Of a stretch of 64,000 nucleotides of DNA, positions 1 through 9,377 are shown piece by piece. The DNA is taken from the NCBI RefSeq assembly GCF_022662375.1, contig NZ_JAKNQL010000008.1, positions 62,001-126,000 on the forward strand, read 5' to 3'. A program made the position numbers and the translations under genes. The notes below the pieces were generated by a model that made no database searches, had not been told where the DNA came from, and worked only from the letters and a program-made list of their open reading frames with translations. Position 1 is the stretch's first letter; every line of letters starts with the position of its first letter. Source of the stretch: Pseudomonas sp. CROZ-RG-20F-R04-15. GTDB taxonomy: Bacteria > Pseudomonadota > Gammaproteobacteria > Pseudomonadales > Pseudomonadaceae.

Positions 1-528
1 GCGCGCCTGAAGGAAATCCTGCTCGGCGGATATCTTGTCCTGCCAGAGTTTTTTCTCCCGCTCATAGGTGGTGCGCGCCAGGGCCAGGCGACGCTGCGCG
101 GCGGCTTGCTCGCTGCGCTGATCGGAGATTTGCTGACTGGCGATCACCGCCAGCAACTGGCCCTTCTTCACTGTCTGCCCGAGGTTGACTGCCACCGACT
201 CAACCACGCCCGGGACGCGCGGCACCACGTGAGCGGTGCGGTCTTCGTCGAAGCGCACTTCGCCGGGGAACGGCAGGCCGAGGCTGATGTTCTGCGCCTT
301 CGCTTCGGCGAGTTGAATGCCGGCAGCGGTGATCTGCTCAACGCTTAACTCGATGTGCCCCTCTTCGCCATGTTCGCCATCCGCGGCTGCGCCTTCTTCA
401 GCGTGATCGGCGTGTTCGGCAGCCTCGTCGGCGTGGGCATCGATGCTTGCAGTGCCCGGCCACATCGAGCCGATACCAATGCCCAGCGCCAATGTCGCCA
501 CCGCGACAATCATCAATTTTTTATCCAT
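1..528 (-). CDS. czcB: CzcB-like periplasmic adaptor of heavy-metal RND efflux pump (3' end beyond window)
   Basis: Membrane-fusion subunit that would join a CzcA-type RND pump in the inner membrane to the CzcC outer-membrane channel and help export Zn/Cd/Co. The visible 176 codons begin at ATG (528) with an N-terminal hydrophobic segment, then a His/Asp/Glu-rich linker (about residues 30-60, repeated HAD/HAE/GEHGEEGH) typical of metal-binding CzcB N-termini. Next come the first barrel strands and the start of a coiled-coil hairpin (QISDQRSEQAAAQRRLALAR). It lies 49 bp downstream of czcC in the same orientation, so it is very likely cotranscribed. czcA is expected left of the window. Metal specificity is inferred from the His-rich linker and the adjacent CzcRS. 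Confidence 0.9.
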   Translation of the reverse strand, partial: MDKKLMIVAVATLALGIGIGSMWPGTASIDAHADEAAEHADHAEEGAAADGEHGEEGHIELSVEQITAAGIQLAEAKAQNISLGLPFPGEVRFDEDRTAHVVPRVPGVVESVAVNLGQTVKKGQLLAVIASQQISDQRSEQAAAQRRLALARTTYEREKKLWQDKISAEQDFLQAR

Positions 529-577
529 GGAAACTCCTCTGTGCCGTGCCTGCGCGCAGTTGTCTGAAAAGTGAAAT

Positions 578-1825
578 TCAAGGGCGGACGCTGAGGTCGC
601 CGAAGATCCGTTCGATGCGTACGCGGGCGTCGGTGGATTCGCTGACGGCCTGGATGTATTGGCTTCGCGCAGCGATCAAGGTGCGTTGCGCATCGAGCAC
701 ATCGAGGAAGCCGAACTTGCCCATTTCGAAACCGCGGGTGGCGCTGTCGACCGCACTTTGCGCGGCGGGCAGGATGGTCTGGTTGAACGCGTTGACTTCG
801 CCGTTGGCGGTCTGCCATTGCTCGAGGCTGGTCTGGATTTCCGTGCGCAATCGCAGCTCGGTGGCGTTGCGCAGATCCCGCGCCTGATCGGTTCGACGCG
901 CTGCCGCGAGTACGTTGCCCTGATTGCGGTTGAACAGCGGAATCGGCATCGACAGGCCGACCACGTTGACCCGCTCGCGCTCGGTTTCGCTGTATTGGCT
1001 GCCGATGCTCACGGTGAGATCGGGGATGCGCTGGGACTTTTCCAGGCCCAATGACGCTTCGCGCTGATCGATCTGCAATTTGGCCAGACGCAGGTCAGCG
1101 GTCTCGTTCAGACGCTCGAGCAATCTTGTCGGTGGTGGAACGGCCGGCATGCTTTGCGTGGGTGCCTGCACCTTGGTCGACGTCGGCAACGGCGCGCCCA
1201 TGACTTGCGCCAACTGCTGATATGCATTGGTCTGATCGCGCTCAGCGCGGCTCAGCTCCAGGCGCACTTCCGAGAGCTGCACTTGCGCGCGCGTGCCTTC
1301 GACCGGCGACGATTTACCCGCCTCGATGCGCCCCTGCGCCACGCGCAAACCGTGCTCGGCCAGTTGCAGCGACTGGCGCGACAGCTGCAAACGTTGCTGC
1401 GCGGTTTGCGCGCTGTTGAACGCCTGAATCACATCGGCACGCAAGGCATTGCGCTTGCGCTCCAGTTCGATACCGGCAGCGTCCTGTGCACGGCTGGCGA
1501 CGTCGATGCGCGCGCCGCGCTTGCCGCCCAGTTCGATCGGCTGGCTGAGCATCACCGTGGTCGTGCGCGAATCGCGGCGGGTGTCTTCGGCCTCCCACGA
1601 CACTTCGGGGTTGGGGATCAGCCCGGCCTGTTGGCGGTCACCTTCGGCAATGCCGATTTCCCATTGCGCGGCGGCTAAATCCGGGTTGCTGGCGAAGGCG
1701 CTTTGCAGGGCTTGATCAAGCGTCAGGGTCGCGGCGTTTGCAAGGCTGGTACAGGCCAGCAACACGATGACGCTGGCGGTTTTTTTCAGGCGTGATTGCG
1801 CCGTCAGTTGTATTAAACCGGGCAA
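578..1825 (-). CDS. czcC: CzcC-like outer-membrane efflux channel (TolC family)
   Basis: Outer-membrane factor of the heavy-metal RND pump. About 415 residues with a signal peptide ending near ANA/ATL and the two outer-membrane-efflux repeats of the TolC/CzcC family (LDQALQSAFASNPDLAAAQWE in the first; long helices with PLFNRNQGN in the second). The longest frame opens at a TTG (1846) without a ribosome-binding site. I prefer the TTG at 1825 because AGGAAG lies 7 nt upstream and it gives a conventional signal peptide. It is the first gene of the leftward czcCB(A) unit, divergent from czcRS. The family assignment is firm; metal export rather than another substrate is inferred from the neighbours. 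Confidence 0.88.
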   Translation of the reverse strand: MPGLIQLTAQSRLKKTASVIVLLACTSLANAATLTLDQALQSAFASNPDLAAAQWEIGIAEGDRQQAGLIPNPEVSWEAEDTRRDSRTTTVMLSQPIELGGKRGARIDVASRAQDAAGIELERKRNALRADVIQAFNSAQTAQQRLQLSRQSLQLAEHGLRVAQGRIEAGKSSPVEGTRAQVQLSEVRLELSRAERDQTNAYQQLAQVMGAPLPTSTKVQAPTQSMPAVPPPTRLLERLNETADLRLAKLQIDQREASLGLEKSQRIPDLTVSIGSQYSETERERVNVVGLSMPIPLFNRNQGNVLAAARRTDQARDLRNATELRLRTEIQTSLEQWQTANGEVNAFNQTILPAAQSAVDSATRGFEMGKFGFLDVLDAQRTLIAARSQYIQAVSESTDARVRIERIFGDLSVRP

Positions 1826-1901
1826 TGGAAGACTTCCTTTATTCAAGAATCTCGGATGCCGCCACGGTAGGGTTTTGAACTTATCGACAAGGTGACTGGA
1901 A

Positions 1902-1919
1902 CATTACAAATCCGTTATC
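1902..1919 (-). promoter_or_regulatory. Candidate OmpR-type (CzcR) direct-repeat operator upstream of czcC
   Basis: On the minus strand the sequence reads GATAAC-N6-GTAATG, two TAA-centred half-sites 11 bp apart, the helical-turn spacing expected for an OmpR/PhoB-family dimer. It lies about 77-94 bp upstream of the czcC start and faces the divergent czcR. That CzcR binds here is inference only. Confidence 0.35.
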
Positions 1920-2057
1920 CACGGTTTGCCGAAGTTGTTTTGTTCTAGGATGCGAAGTGCAAATAGCGTTGCCGCAATACATGGAAACAAATGCGCACTA
2001 GTTATCTGCTGAACAGCACTTGCCGGAATCAAAGTGATCGGGATTTTGTGGTTTGTG

Positions 2058-2076
2058 CTGCGACAGGCTGTCGCAG
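2058..2076. other. Stable hairpin in the czcC-czcR intergenic region
   Basis: Perfect 8-bp stem CTGCGACA / TGTCGCAG around a 3-nt loop. No U-tract follows, so it is not a classical terminator. It sits between two divergent operons. The rest of 1847-2346 holds the czcC promoter region and the repeat at 2141-2303; no gene was seen. Confidence 0.4.
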
Positions 2077-2140
2077 AGCACCGTTTTAAAGCACTTGGCG
2101 GTTGACCCTGTAGCCACTACAACCTTTATTGTCCGCACTT

Positions 2141-2303
2141 CCCCTCACCCCAGCCCTCTCCCGGGGGAGAGGGAGCCGACCGAAGTGTCTGGCGTTATTT
2201 ATCGACCTGTTACATCAAGTCGATTATGGATTGAGTAAATTTTGTTCACGTCGGCGTAGTTCTGAAATATCCCGCATTCAGTCCCCTCTCCTATGGGAGA
2301 GGG
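2141..2303. repeat. GC-rich MITE-like repeat, copy 1
   Basis: About 163 bp bounded by two CCCTCTCC...GGAGAGGG hairpins (2154-2174 and 2284-2303), with a shared core (GCCGACCG-GTGTCTGRCG, then GTCGATTATGGATT and GTCGGCGTA). Related copies lie at 13812-14116, 15408-15584 and 20260-20460. It ends 43 bp before czcR and may therefore lie in its leader. No coding capacity. Confidence 0.75.
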
Positions 2304-2346
2304 CCTTTTAAATTAAATACCCATTAAATAAAAGTGGTGAAAGATC

Positions 2347-3021
2347 ATGCGAATCCTTGTCGTCGAGGACGAGCTTAAAGCTGCCGAATACTTGCATCAG
2401 GGCTTGACCGAAAGTGGTTATGTCGTTGACCACGCCGCCACCGGTGCCGATGGCCTGCATCTGGCGCAACAACAGGCCTACGACCTGATTATTCTCGACG
2501 TAAACCTGCCGGAACTCGACGGCTGGGGCGTGCTGGAACAACTGCGTCGCACCCATTCGACGCGGGTGATGATGCTCACCGCGCGCGGGCGTCTGGCCGA
2601 CAAGATTCGCGGCCTCGATCTGGGCGCCGACGATTATCTGGTCAAGCCGTTCGAGTTCCCCGAATTGCTGGCGCGGGTGCGCACCTTGATGCGTCGCAGC
2701 GAAAACATCCCGGTGCCGCAGGTGCTGAAAGTCGCTGATCTGGAGCTCGATCCGGGCCGCCATCGCGCGTTTCGCGGGCAACAGCGGATCGACCTGACCA
2801 CCAAGGAATTCGCCCTGCTGCATCTGCTGATGCGCCAGTCCGGCGAAGTGCTGACGCGCACACAAATCATCTCGTTGGTGTGGGACATGAATTTTGACTG
2901 CGACACCAACGTGGTCGAAGTGTCGATCCGCCGTTTGCGGGCGAAGATCGACGACCCGTTCGACAGCAAACTGATCCACACCCTGCGCGGTGTCGGCTAT
3001 GTACTGGAGGCACGGGAATGA
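2347..3021 (+). CDS. czcR: CzcR/CopR-type heavy-metal response regulator (OmpR family)
   Basis: DNA-binding response regulator, 224 residues. Receiver domain 1-115 with acidic pocket E7/D8, phospho-acceptor D51 ([13 protein letters not shown]) and Lys100 in LVKPF. Winged-helix OmpR/PhoB domain about 125-222 ([24 protein letters not shown]). The N-terminal [15 protein letters not shown] block is characteristic of the CzcR/CopR/IrlR heavy-metal subgroup. The start overlaps no other gene. The stop overlaps czcS by 4 bp (ATGA), so the two are translationally coupled. It would activate the divergent czcCBA unit in response to Zn/Cd/Co or Cu; the exact metal cannot be read from sequence. Confidence 0.93.
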   Translation: MRILVVEDELKAAEYLHQGLTESGYVVDHAATGADGLHLAQQQAYDLIILDVNLPELDGWGVLEQLRRTHSTRVMMLTARGRLADKIRGLDLGADDYLVKPFEFPELLARVRTLMRRSENIPVPQVLKVADLELDPGRHRAFRGQQRIDLTTKEFALLHLLMRQSGEVLTRTQIISLVWDMNFDCDTNVVEVSIRRLRAKIDDPFDSKLIHTLRGVGYVLEARE

Positions 3022-4451
3022 AGCCCTCCAGCCTGTCGATGCGCCTCGGTTTGACGGTGAGTATTCTCGGTGCGCTGCTGGTGGTGTTTCTGGCGATCCT
3101 TGCCTATTTCGCCCTGACCCATGAGCTGAATTCGCTTGCCAGAGACAGCCTGGAAAAGAAGATGGCGCAGGTCGAACACAGCTTGTCGTTGTACGTCGAT
3201 GCCAATGAAATCACCGGAAAACCACATATTCTTCTGGATCAGGTGATGGGGCATGACAACCTGACACTGACCATTTATGACCGCCTCAATCAGCGCTCGC
3301 CGCTGCTCAAATCCGGCTCGGGATTGAGCGATCCGCGCGTCGAATTGAAAGCGGTGCGCGCCACCACCGATCAACTGACCTACAGCGACAGCACCGACGC
3401 AGAAGGCAAGAAATTCCTCACCGCTTCGAAACTGATTCGCCTCAAGGACAGCAGCAGCGTACCGGTGCTGCTGTCAGTGGATAACGCCCACGATGAGGCG
3501 TTGCTCAGCGCCTATCTGCGCTCGACGCTGATTGCCTTGCCGTTGTTGCTGGTGTTTATCGGTCTGACCGCTTGGGGCGCGGTGCAGCGTGGCTTGGCGC
3601 CGTTGCGCGAGTTTCGCAAAGTGGCAGCGATGGTCTCGACCCAGGATCTGGAACATCGGCTATCGGTGGTGAACATGCCGCAGGAGCTGAGCGAATTGGC
3701 GCAAGGCATCAATTTCATGCTGCATCGGCTGGATGCCGGGGTGCAGCAGTTGTCGCAATTCTCCGATGATCTGGCGCATGAGTTGCGCACGCCGATCAAT
3801 AACCTGATGGGCAAAGCGCAGGTGACCTTGTCTCGCGAGCGCACGACCGAGGAATACAAGGACGTGCTGGTGTCGTGCACCGAGGAACTGGAGCGTGTGG
3901 CGCGGATTGTCTCGGACATGCTTTTTCTCGCGCAGGTCAGTCATCCGTCGGCACTGGCACCGTTTGAAGCGGTGGCGCTGCAGGTTGAGGCGGCGAAGGT
4001 CGCTGAGATGTTTTCGCTGTCGGCGCAGGACAAGGATATTCATTTGAATGTCATTGGCAGCGCACAGGTGATGGGCGATCGGCTGATGATTCAGCGGGCG
4101 ATTTCCAATCTGTTGTCGAATGCGCTGCGCCACTGCCCGAACGGGAAAACCGTGACGCTGCTGATTGAACAGAGTGCGACGCAGGCCTCCCTGCTGGTCA
4201 GCAACCCCGGCGCCGGGATTGAAGCGCCACACCTGCCGCATCTGTTCGACCGCTTCTACCGCGTCGACAGCAGCCGCTCGCGCTCGCAGGGCAGCACCGG
4301 ATTGGGTCTGGCAATCGTGCGCTCGATCATGAGCCTGCATCAGGGTGTGGCGGAGGTGAAGAGTTTGCCGGGGGCGATGACCGTGTTTCGGCTTGGGTTT
4401 CCTGCGGTGACGCCAATGGCCCCTTCGCTTGCAGGCAAGCTCCCACAGTGA
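3018..4451 (+). CDS. czcS: CzcS-type heavy-metal sensor histidine kinase
   Basis: Inner-membrane sensor kinase of 477 residues, partner of CzcR. TM1 is near residues 11-33 and TM2 near 165-187, flanking a periplasmic metal-sensing domain of about 130 residues. HAMP follows, then HisKA with the phospho-acceptor His at about 254 ([16 protein letters not shown]), then HATPase_c with the N box ([13 protein letters not shown]), a G1-like NPGAGI and the G2 box [10 protein letters not shown]. These are the features of the heavy-metal sensor kinase subfamily (CusS/CopS/CzcS). It overlaps czcR by 4 bp. No terminator was seen downstream. Confidence 0.92.
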   Translation: MKPSSLSMRLGLTVSILGALLVVFLAILAYFALTHELNSLARDSLEKKMAQVEHSLSLYVDANEITGKPHILLDQVMGHDNLTLTIYDRLNQRSPLLKSGSGLSDPRVELKAVRATTDQLTYSDSTDAEGKKFLTASKLIRLKDSSSVPVLLSVDNAHDEALLSAYLRSTLIALPLLLVFIGLTAWGAVQRGLAPLREFRKVAAMVSTQDLEHRLSVVNMPQELSELAQGINFMLHRLDAGVQQLSQFSDDLAHELRTPINNLMGKAQVTLSRERTTEEYKDVLVSCTEELERVARIVSDMLFLAQVSHPSALAPFEAVALQVEAAKVAEMFSLSAQDKDIHLNVIGSAQVMGDRLMIQRAISNLLSNALRHCPNGKTVTLLIEQSATQASLLVSNPGAGIEAPHLPHLFDRFYRVDSSRSRSQGSTGLGLAIVRSIMSLHQGVAEVKSLPGAMTVFRLGFPAVTPMAPSLAGKLPQ

Positions 4452-4514
4452 TTTGCGGGGGACTCAGGTTTTGTGGGCACCACTGAAACCTGTAGGCCTT
4501 CGCCTGCTCGCGAT

Positions 4515-4533
4515 GGCGGTGGGTCAGTCGACA
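4515..4533 (+). repeat. REP-derived direct repeat, left of the toxin-antitoxin pair
   Basis: GGCGGYGGGTCAGTCGAYA occurs here and again at 5429-5447 (17 of 19 bases identical), so the toxin-antitoxin cassette is bracketed by direct repeats that belong to a REP element (flanked here by CTTCGCCTGCTCGCGA). The rest of 4452-4779 holds this REP remnant and the promoter at 4726-4766; no gene is evident. Confidence 0.6.
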
Positions 4534-4725
4534 CTTTTGTACGATTTTTTACCGATTTGCTCCATCCCCACACAAACGCCGAAAGCTCTCGCCGCAACCT
4601 CCGTTTTGTCCTACAGCCAGTTTGAGTACATAGCTCTATGGTGGAGGCATGGCAGAAGGAAAACCGACGAGAGGCTAAAAATGAACAGGGATATCGTTTG
4701 CGAATGGGCTGAAGAAGTCTATGGT

Positions 4726-4766
4726 TTGGCAGCGTTGAAATATTCTGGCTATATTTGTCCAGAATA
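4726..4766 (+). promoter_or_regulatory. Promoter and palindromic operator of the toxin-antitoxin operon
   Basis: A sigma-70 promoter TTGGCA (4726-4731), 18 bp, TATATT (4750-4755). The -10 sits in the spacer of a perfect inverted repeat TATTCTGG (4741-4748) / CCAGAATA (4759-4766). An antitoxin dimer bound there would block RNA polymerase, the usual autoregulation of phd/yefM-type operons. A good Shine-Dalgarno (AGGGGTGAG) follows before the antitoxin ATG at 4780. Confidence 0.65.
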
Positions 4767-4779
4767 CAGGGGTGAGCTG

Positions 4780-5019
4780 ATGATCATCGTTCCGCTGGCT
4801 GAAGCCAAAAACAATTTATCCAAACTCGTCGATGATGCCGCTGCTGGCCAAGTCATCACGATTGCCAAGCATGGCCGGGCGATGGCGCGTCTCGTTCCCG
4901 TAGGAAAACCCAGCGCTCAGCGTATTGGCGCAATGAAAGGCAAACTGGTGTTGCCCGATGATTTCGATTCACCATTGCCCGATGAAATGCTTGATGCATT
5001 TGAGGGCACTCAAGCATGA
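4780..5019 (+). CDS. Phd/YefM-family antitoxin
   Basis: A 79-residue protein with the prevent-host-death N-terminal DNA-binding domain (IVPLAEAKNNLSKLVDDAAAGQVITIAKHGRAMARLVPV) and a C-terminal acidic tail (LPDDFDSPLPDEMLDAF) suited to wrapping the toxin. An in-frame extension to 4429 lacks a Shine-Dalgarno; ATG 4780 has one 4-10 nt upstream and the conserved start of the family. It overlaps the toxin gene by 4 bp (ATGA). It would neutralise the PIN RNase and repress the operon through the inverted repeat just upstream. Confidence 0.9.
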   Translation: MIIVPLAEAKNNLSKLVDDAAAGQVITIAKHGRAMARLVPVGKPSAQRIGAMKGKLVLPDDFDSPLPDEMLDAFEGTQA

Positions 5020-5393
5020 GGCTTCTGCTCGACACGCACATTTTGCTCTGGACGCTCAGTGATGACGCCAGACTGTCCGGCAAAGCCAGAAAACTGATTG
5101 AGAACGCCGCCGAAATCTACATCAGTGCCGCCACCTTCTGGGAAATGGCGATCAAGGTCGGGCTCGGCAAGCTGAATGTTGATCTGGAAGAAATCCGCCA
5201 ATATTGTCTCGACAGTGGCTTTATCGAACTGCCAGTGACTGCAGAGCACGCCATCGCCGTGAAGGATCTTGAGCACCATCATCGCGATCCGTTTGACCGC
5301 ATTATCGTGGCCACAGCAATGACCGAACCGATGAAGTTGCTCACGGCTGATGCTTTGGTTGCTCGTTACACCGATCTGGCTGTTCTGGTCTGA
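5016..5393 (+). CDS. PIN-domain toxin, VapC-like ribonuclease
   Basis: A 125-residue single PIN domain. The metal-binding acidic residues are visible: D6 (LLLDTHILLW), E43 (SAATFWEMAIKVGLGKL), D94 (HRDPFDRIIVATA) and the final D (LLTADALVARY). The RDPFDRIIVATA block is diagnostic of the type II PIN toxins paired with Phd antitoxins. The expected activity is Mg2+-dependent cleavage of a specific RNA, often tRNA. Start and stop are coupled to the antitoxin by a 4-bp overlap. Target RNA is unknown. Confidence 0.9.
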   Translation: MRLLLDTHILLWTLSDDARLSGKARKLIENAAEIYISAATFWEMAIKVGLGKLNVDLEEIRQYCLDSGFIELPVTAEHAIAVKDLEHHHRDPFDRIIVATAMTEPMKLLTADALVARYTDLAVLV

Positions 5394-5428
5394 TCAAGAC
5401 ACATCCAGTACCGGCACACATCAATGCT

Positions 5429-5499
5429 GGCGGCGGGTCAGTCGATATCTTTTTCGTCTGACACACCGCTATCGCGAGCAGGCGAAGACCTACAGGTTT
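5429..5499 (+). repeat. REP-type element right of the toxin-antitoxin pair
   Basis: Begins with the 19-bp repeat also found at 4515-4533 and continues into TCTGACACACCGCTATCGCGAGCAGGCGAAGACCTACAGG, the inverted counterpart of the left-hand CCTGTAGGCCTTCGCCTGCTCGCGA. Another REP-like stretch (GTGGGAGCTTGCCTGCAAGC) lies at about 5540-5560. Confidence 0.55.
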
Positions 5500-5577
5500 T
5501 TGTGTCGTTCACAGATGCGGTGTACGCCGCAAACCTCTGTGGGAGCTTGCCTGCAAGCGAAAGCGGTAGATCGGGCA

Positions 5578-5607
5578 GCAAAAAAAACGGCACCTTCCGG
5601 TGCCGTT
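5578..5607 (-). terminator. Rho-independent terminator of the glp-type ABC operon
   Basis: Perfect 9-bp stem AACGGCACC (5586-5594) / GGTGCCGTT (5599-5607) with a 4-nt loop. On the minus strand it is followed by a run of eight or more T (5580-5587 as A on the plus strand). It lies 20 bp after the stop of the substrate-binding protein gene. Confidence 0.85.
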
Positions 5608-5627
5608 CGCCTTTCACACTTCCCCTA

Positions 5628-7370
5628 TCACTTACGTGCATCCGCCCACGATTTCAGCAGTTCGTTGTAGCTCACGGTCTCGCCTTTCGGCTTCTCGTTG
5701 GCCAGTTTCGGTTTCGGTGCGCCCGGCTGATCAAACCAGTATTGCGCGTCGCGCTCCGGGTTCATTTTCGGTGCGCACACCGCTTGGGCCTTGGAGCGCT
5801 CCAGACGCGTCATGATCGCGTCCTGATCCTTGGCCAAACCATCGAGCGCCTGTTGCGGGGTTTTCTCGCCGCTGGCCGCTTCGGCGATGTGGCTCCACCA
5901 CAGTTGCGCCAGACGCGGATAATCCGGCACGTTGGTCCCGGTCGGGGTCCATTGCACGCGGGCCGGGCTGCGGTAGAACTCGACCAGACCACCGAGTTTC
6001 GGCGCCAGATCAGTCATCGCCTGCGAGTTGATGTCCGACTCGCGAATCGGCGTCAGGCCGACGATGGTTTTCTTCAGCGACACGGTTTTCGAGGTCACAA
6101 ACTGCGCATACAGCCACGCCGCCAGTTTCTGTTTCTCAGGCGTGGATTTCATGAACGTCCACGATCCCACGTCCTGATAACCGAGCTTCATGCCCTCCTC
6201 CCAATACGGCCCACGCGGCGACGGCGCCATGCGCCATTTCGGCGTGCCGTCGGCGTTGACCACCGGCAGGCCCGGTTTGGTCATGTCGGCGGTGAACGCG
6301 GTGTACCAGAAGATCTGCTGCGCGATGTTGCCCTGCGACGGCACCGGCCCGGACTCGGAGAAGGTCATGCCCGCCGCTTCCGGTGGTGCATAAGCCTTGA
6401 GCCAGTCGACGTATTTCTGCGTGGCGAACACCGCCGCCGGGCCGTTGGTGTCGCCGCCGCGAGTCACGCTGGAACCCACCGGGTGGCAGTCCTCGACACG
6501 AATCCCCCACTCGTCCACCGGCAAACCGTTGGGCAGGCCCTTGTCGCCGCCACCGGCCATGGAGAACCAGGCATCGGTGAAGCGCCAGCCCAGCGACGGG
6601 TCTTTCTTGCCGTAATCCATGTGCCCGTAGACGCGTTTGCCGTCGATTTCCTTGACGTCTTCGCTGAAGAATTTGGCGATGTCTTCATAGGCTGACCAGT
6701 TCACCGGCACGCCCAATTCGTAGCCGTACTTTTCCTTGAACTTGGCTTTCAGATCGGCACGCTCGAACCAGTCGGCGCGGAACCAGTAGAGGTTGGCGAA
6801 TTGCTGGTCGGGCAGTTGATAGATCTTGCCGTCCGGCGCGGTGGTGAACGAGATGCCGATGAAGTCCTTGATATCGAGGGTCGGCGAGGTGAAGTTCTTG
6901 CCTTCGTTGGCCATCAGGTCAGTGATCGATTCGGTCTTGCCGTAGCGAAAGTGCGTACCGATCAGGTCCGAGTCGTTGACCCAGCCGTCATAGATGTTCT
7001 TGTCGGACTGCATCACCGTCTGCATTTTCTCGACCACGTCGCCTTCTTGCAGCAGGTCGTGGGTGAGCTTGATCCCGGTGATTTCGGTGAAGGCCTTGGC
7101 GAGCACTTTCGACTCGTATTCGTGGGTGGTCAGAGTCTCGGAAACGACCTTGATGTCCATGCCGCGAAACGGCTCGGCAGCCTTGATGAACCACTTCAGT
7201 TCTTCGAGCTGCTGTTCAGCCGTCAGGGTCGACGGTTTGAATTCACTGCCGATCCATTTTTTCGCCGCGTCCTCGTAAGCATCGGCCCAGGCGGATGCGC
7301 TCAAACCGCTGAGTGCCAGCATGGCTGCCAATGAAATGCTATGTCGCAGCTTATTGTTTTTGTCGAACAT
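5628..7370 (-). CDS. glpV: ABC transporter substrate-binding protein, glycerol type (GlpV)
   Basis: Periplasmic sugar/polyol-binding protein of 580 residues, longer than ordinary family-1 binding proteins but normal for GlpV. ATG 7370 gives a clean signal peptide (KLRHSISLAAMLALSGLSASAWA). Longer in-frame extensions run into the upstream gene. The mature part has the ABC sugar-binding fold (LTHDLLQEGDVVEKMQT, LPDQQFANLYWFRADWF, GPYWEEGMKLGYQDVGSWTF). It is last in the glpSTPQUV-type operon. The combination with two ATPases and a DUF2160 protein is that of the Rhizobium leguminosarum glycerol importer. Glycerol or a related polyol is therefore the likely ligand, by homology only. Confidence 0.85.
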   Translation of the reverse strand: MFDKNNKLRHSISLAAMLALSGLSASAWADAYEDAAKKWIGSEFKPSTLTAEQQLEELKWFIKAAEPFRGMDIKVVSETLTTHEYESKVLAKAFTEITGIKLTHDLLQEGDVVEKMQTVMQSDKNIYDGWVNDSDLIGTHFRYGKTESITDLMANEGKNFTSPTLDIKDFIGISFTTAPDGKIYQLPDQQFANLYWFRADWFERADLKAKFKEKYGYELGVPVNWSAYEDIAKFFSEDVKEIDGKRVYGHMDYGKKDPSLGWRFTDAWFSMAGGGDKGLPNGLPVDEWGIRVEDCHPVGSSVTRGGDTNGPAAVFATQKYVDWLKAYAPPEAAGMTFSESGPVPSQGNIAQQIFWYTAFTADMTKPGLPVVNADGTPKWRMAPSPRGPYWEEGMKLGYQDVGSWTFMKSTPEKQKLAAWLYAQFVTSKTVSLKKTIVGLTPIRESDINSQAMTDLAPKLGGLVEFYRSPARVQWTPTGTNVPDYPRLAQLWWSHIAEAASGEKTPQQALDGLAKDQDAIMTRLERSKAQAVCAPKMNPERDAQYWFDQPGAPKPKLANEKPKGETVSYNELLKSWADARK

Positions 7371-7417
7371 AGAGACCTCCTGTTTAAGTTGTGGAGCCGC
7401 GTTGCCGAACGACTCGA

Positions 7418-7690
7418 CTAGCCCCAACGCATCACAGCCAACAGCCACACCAGGGACAACGCGGACGCCACCCAGATGCTCCAGTCGGTGGCGCCGATGA
7501 CCAGCAAATGCAGGTAGGCGCTGCCGAGAAGACCGATAAACAAACGATCGCCACGGGTGGTGGCAATCGGCAGAAAACCTCGCCGCAGGATGCTCGGCGA
7601 GCGCAATTCCCAAGTGGTCATGCCCACCAGCAGCAGACCAATGGCGATGAAGAACCCCGCGGTCGGGGTGGTCCAGCTCATCCATTCCAT
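7418..7690 (-). CDS. glpU: DUF2160 small membrane protein (GlpU)
   Basis: A 90-residue protein with three hydrophobic segments (AGFFIAIGLLLVGMTTWEL, GDRLFIGLLGSAYLHLLVIG, IWVASALSLVWLLAVM), matching the DUF2160/GlpU family found only in glycerol-type ABC operons. ATG 7690 is chosen because GAGGAG lies 6 nt upstream; ATG 7693 would leave 3 nt and ATG 7747 would intrude on the permease gene. Its role is unknown, possibly an accessory to the permease pair. Confidence 0.85.
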   Translation of the reverse strand: MEWMSWTTPTAGFFIAIGLLLVGMTTWELRSPSILRRGFLPIATTRGDRLFIGLLGSAYLHLLVIGATDWSIWVASALSLVWLLAVMRWG

Positions 7691-7700
7691 CATCAGCTCC

Positions 7701-8501
<801 letters not shown>

Positions 8502-8510
8502 GGCCGGGCC

Positions 8511-9377
8511 TCAGCGGTTGGCGTCGGAGTGCGTCATGGCGGTGTAGAACAGCCAGGACACCAACAGAATGATCAGGAAGTACACCAGCGAAAACGCCGC
8601 TGCCGGACCGAGGTCGAATTGCCCTACGGCCATCTGGGTCAGCGTCTGACTCAGGAAGGTCGTGGCATTACCCGGCCCGCCGCCGGTGAGCACAAACGGC
8701 TCGGTGTAGATCATGAAACTGTCCATGAAGCGCAGCATCACCGCGATCAGCAGCACGCTCTTCAGCTTGGGCAATTGGATGTGCCGGAACACTGCCCAGG
8801 CCGAGGCGCGGTCAATCCGCGCAGCCTGGTAATACACGTCGGGAATCGCGCGCAAACCGGAAAAACACAGCAGCGCCACCAGTGAAGTCCAGTGCCAGAC
8901 GTCCATCACCAACACCGTCACCCAGGCGTCCATGGTGTTGGCCGCGTAGTTGTAGCTGATGCCCATCGCGTTGAGGCTGGAACCGAGCAGACCGATGTCG
9001 GCACGGCCGAAAATCTGCCAGATCGTGCCAACCACGTTCCACGGAATCAGCAGCGGAATCGCCAGAATGATCAGCACCACCGACGACCAGCGACCCTTGG
9101 TCGGCATGGTCAGCGCAACGGCAATACCCAGCGGGATTTCAATCAACAACACGCAGGCCGAGTAGATGAACTGGCGCAGCAAGGAGTCATGCAAACGCGG
9201 ATCAAGCAAAACCTGCTTGTACCAGTCAGCACCGACGAAGTAGCGGCTGGACTGGTCGAAGATGTCCTGCACCGAATAGTTGACCACGGTCATCATCGGG
9301 ATCACCGCGCTAAATGCCACCAGCAGAAACACCGGCAACACCAGCCACCAGGCCTTGTTGTTCTGCACCTTGTTCAT
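8511..9377 (-). CDS. glpP: ABC transporter permease, MalF/UgpA type (GlpP)
   Basis: Inner-membrane permease of 288 residues. An N-terminal TM (WWLVLPVFLLVAFSAVIPMMTVV) is followed by a short periplasmic loop and five more helices. The EAA-like coupling motif is ALRAIPDVYYQAARIDRASAWAVFRHIQLP, which fits the family. The start overlaps the upstream ATPase stop by 4 bp (9374-9377). It is the partner of the permease at 7701-8501. Confidence 0.88.
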   Translation of the reverse strand: MNKVQNNKAWWLVLPVFLLVAFSAVIPMMTVVNYSVQDIFDQSSRYFVGADWYKQVLLDPRLHDSLLRQFIYSACVLLIEIPLGIAVALTMPTKGRWSSVVLIILAIPLLIPWNVVGTIWQIFGRADIGLLGSSLNAMGISYNYAANTMDAWVTVLVMDVWHWTSLVALLCFSGLRAIPDVYYQAARIDRASAWAVFRHIQLPKLKSVLLIAVMLRFMDSFMIYTEPFVLTGGGPGNATTFLSQTLTQMAVGQFDLGPAAAFSLVYFLIILLVSWLFYTAMTHSDANR

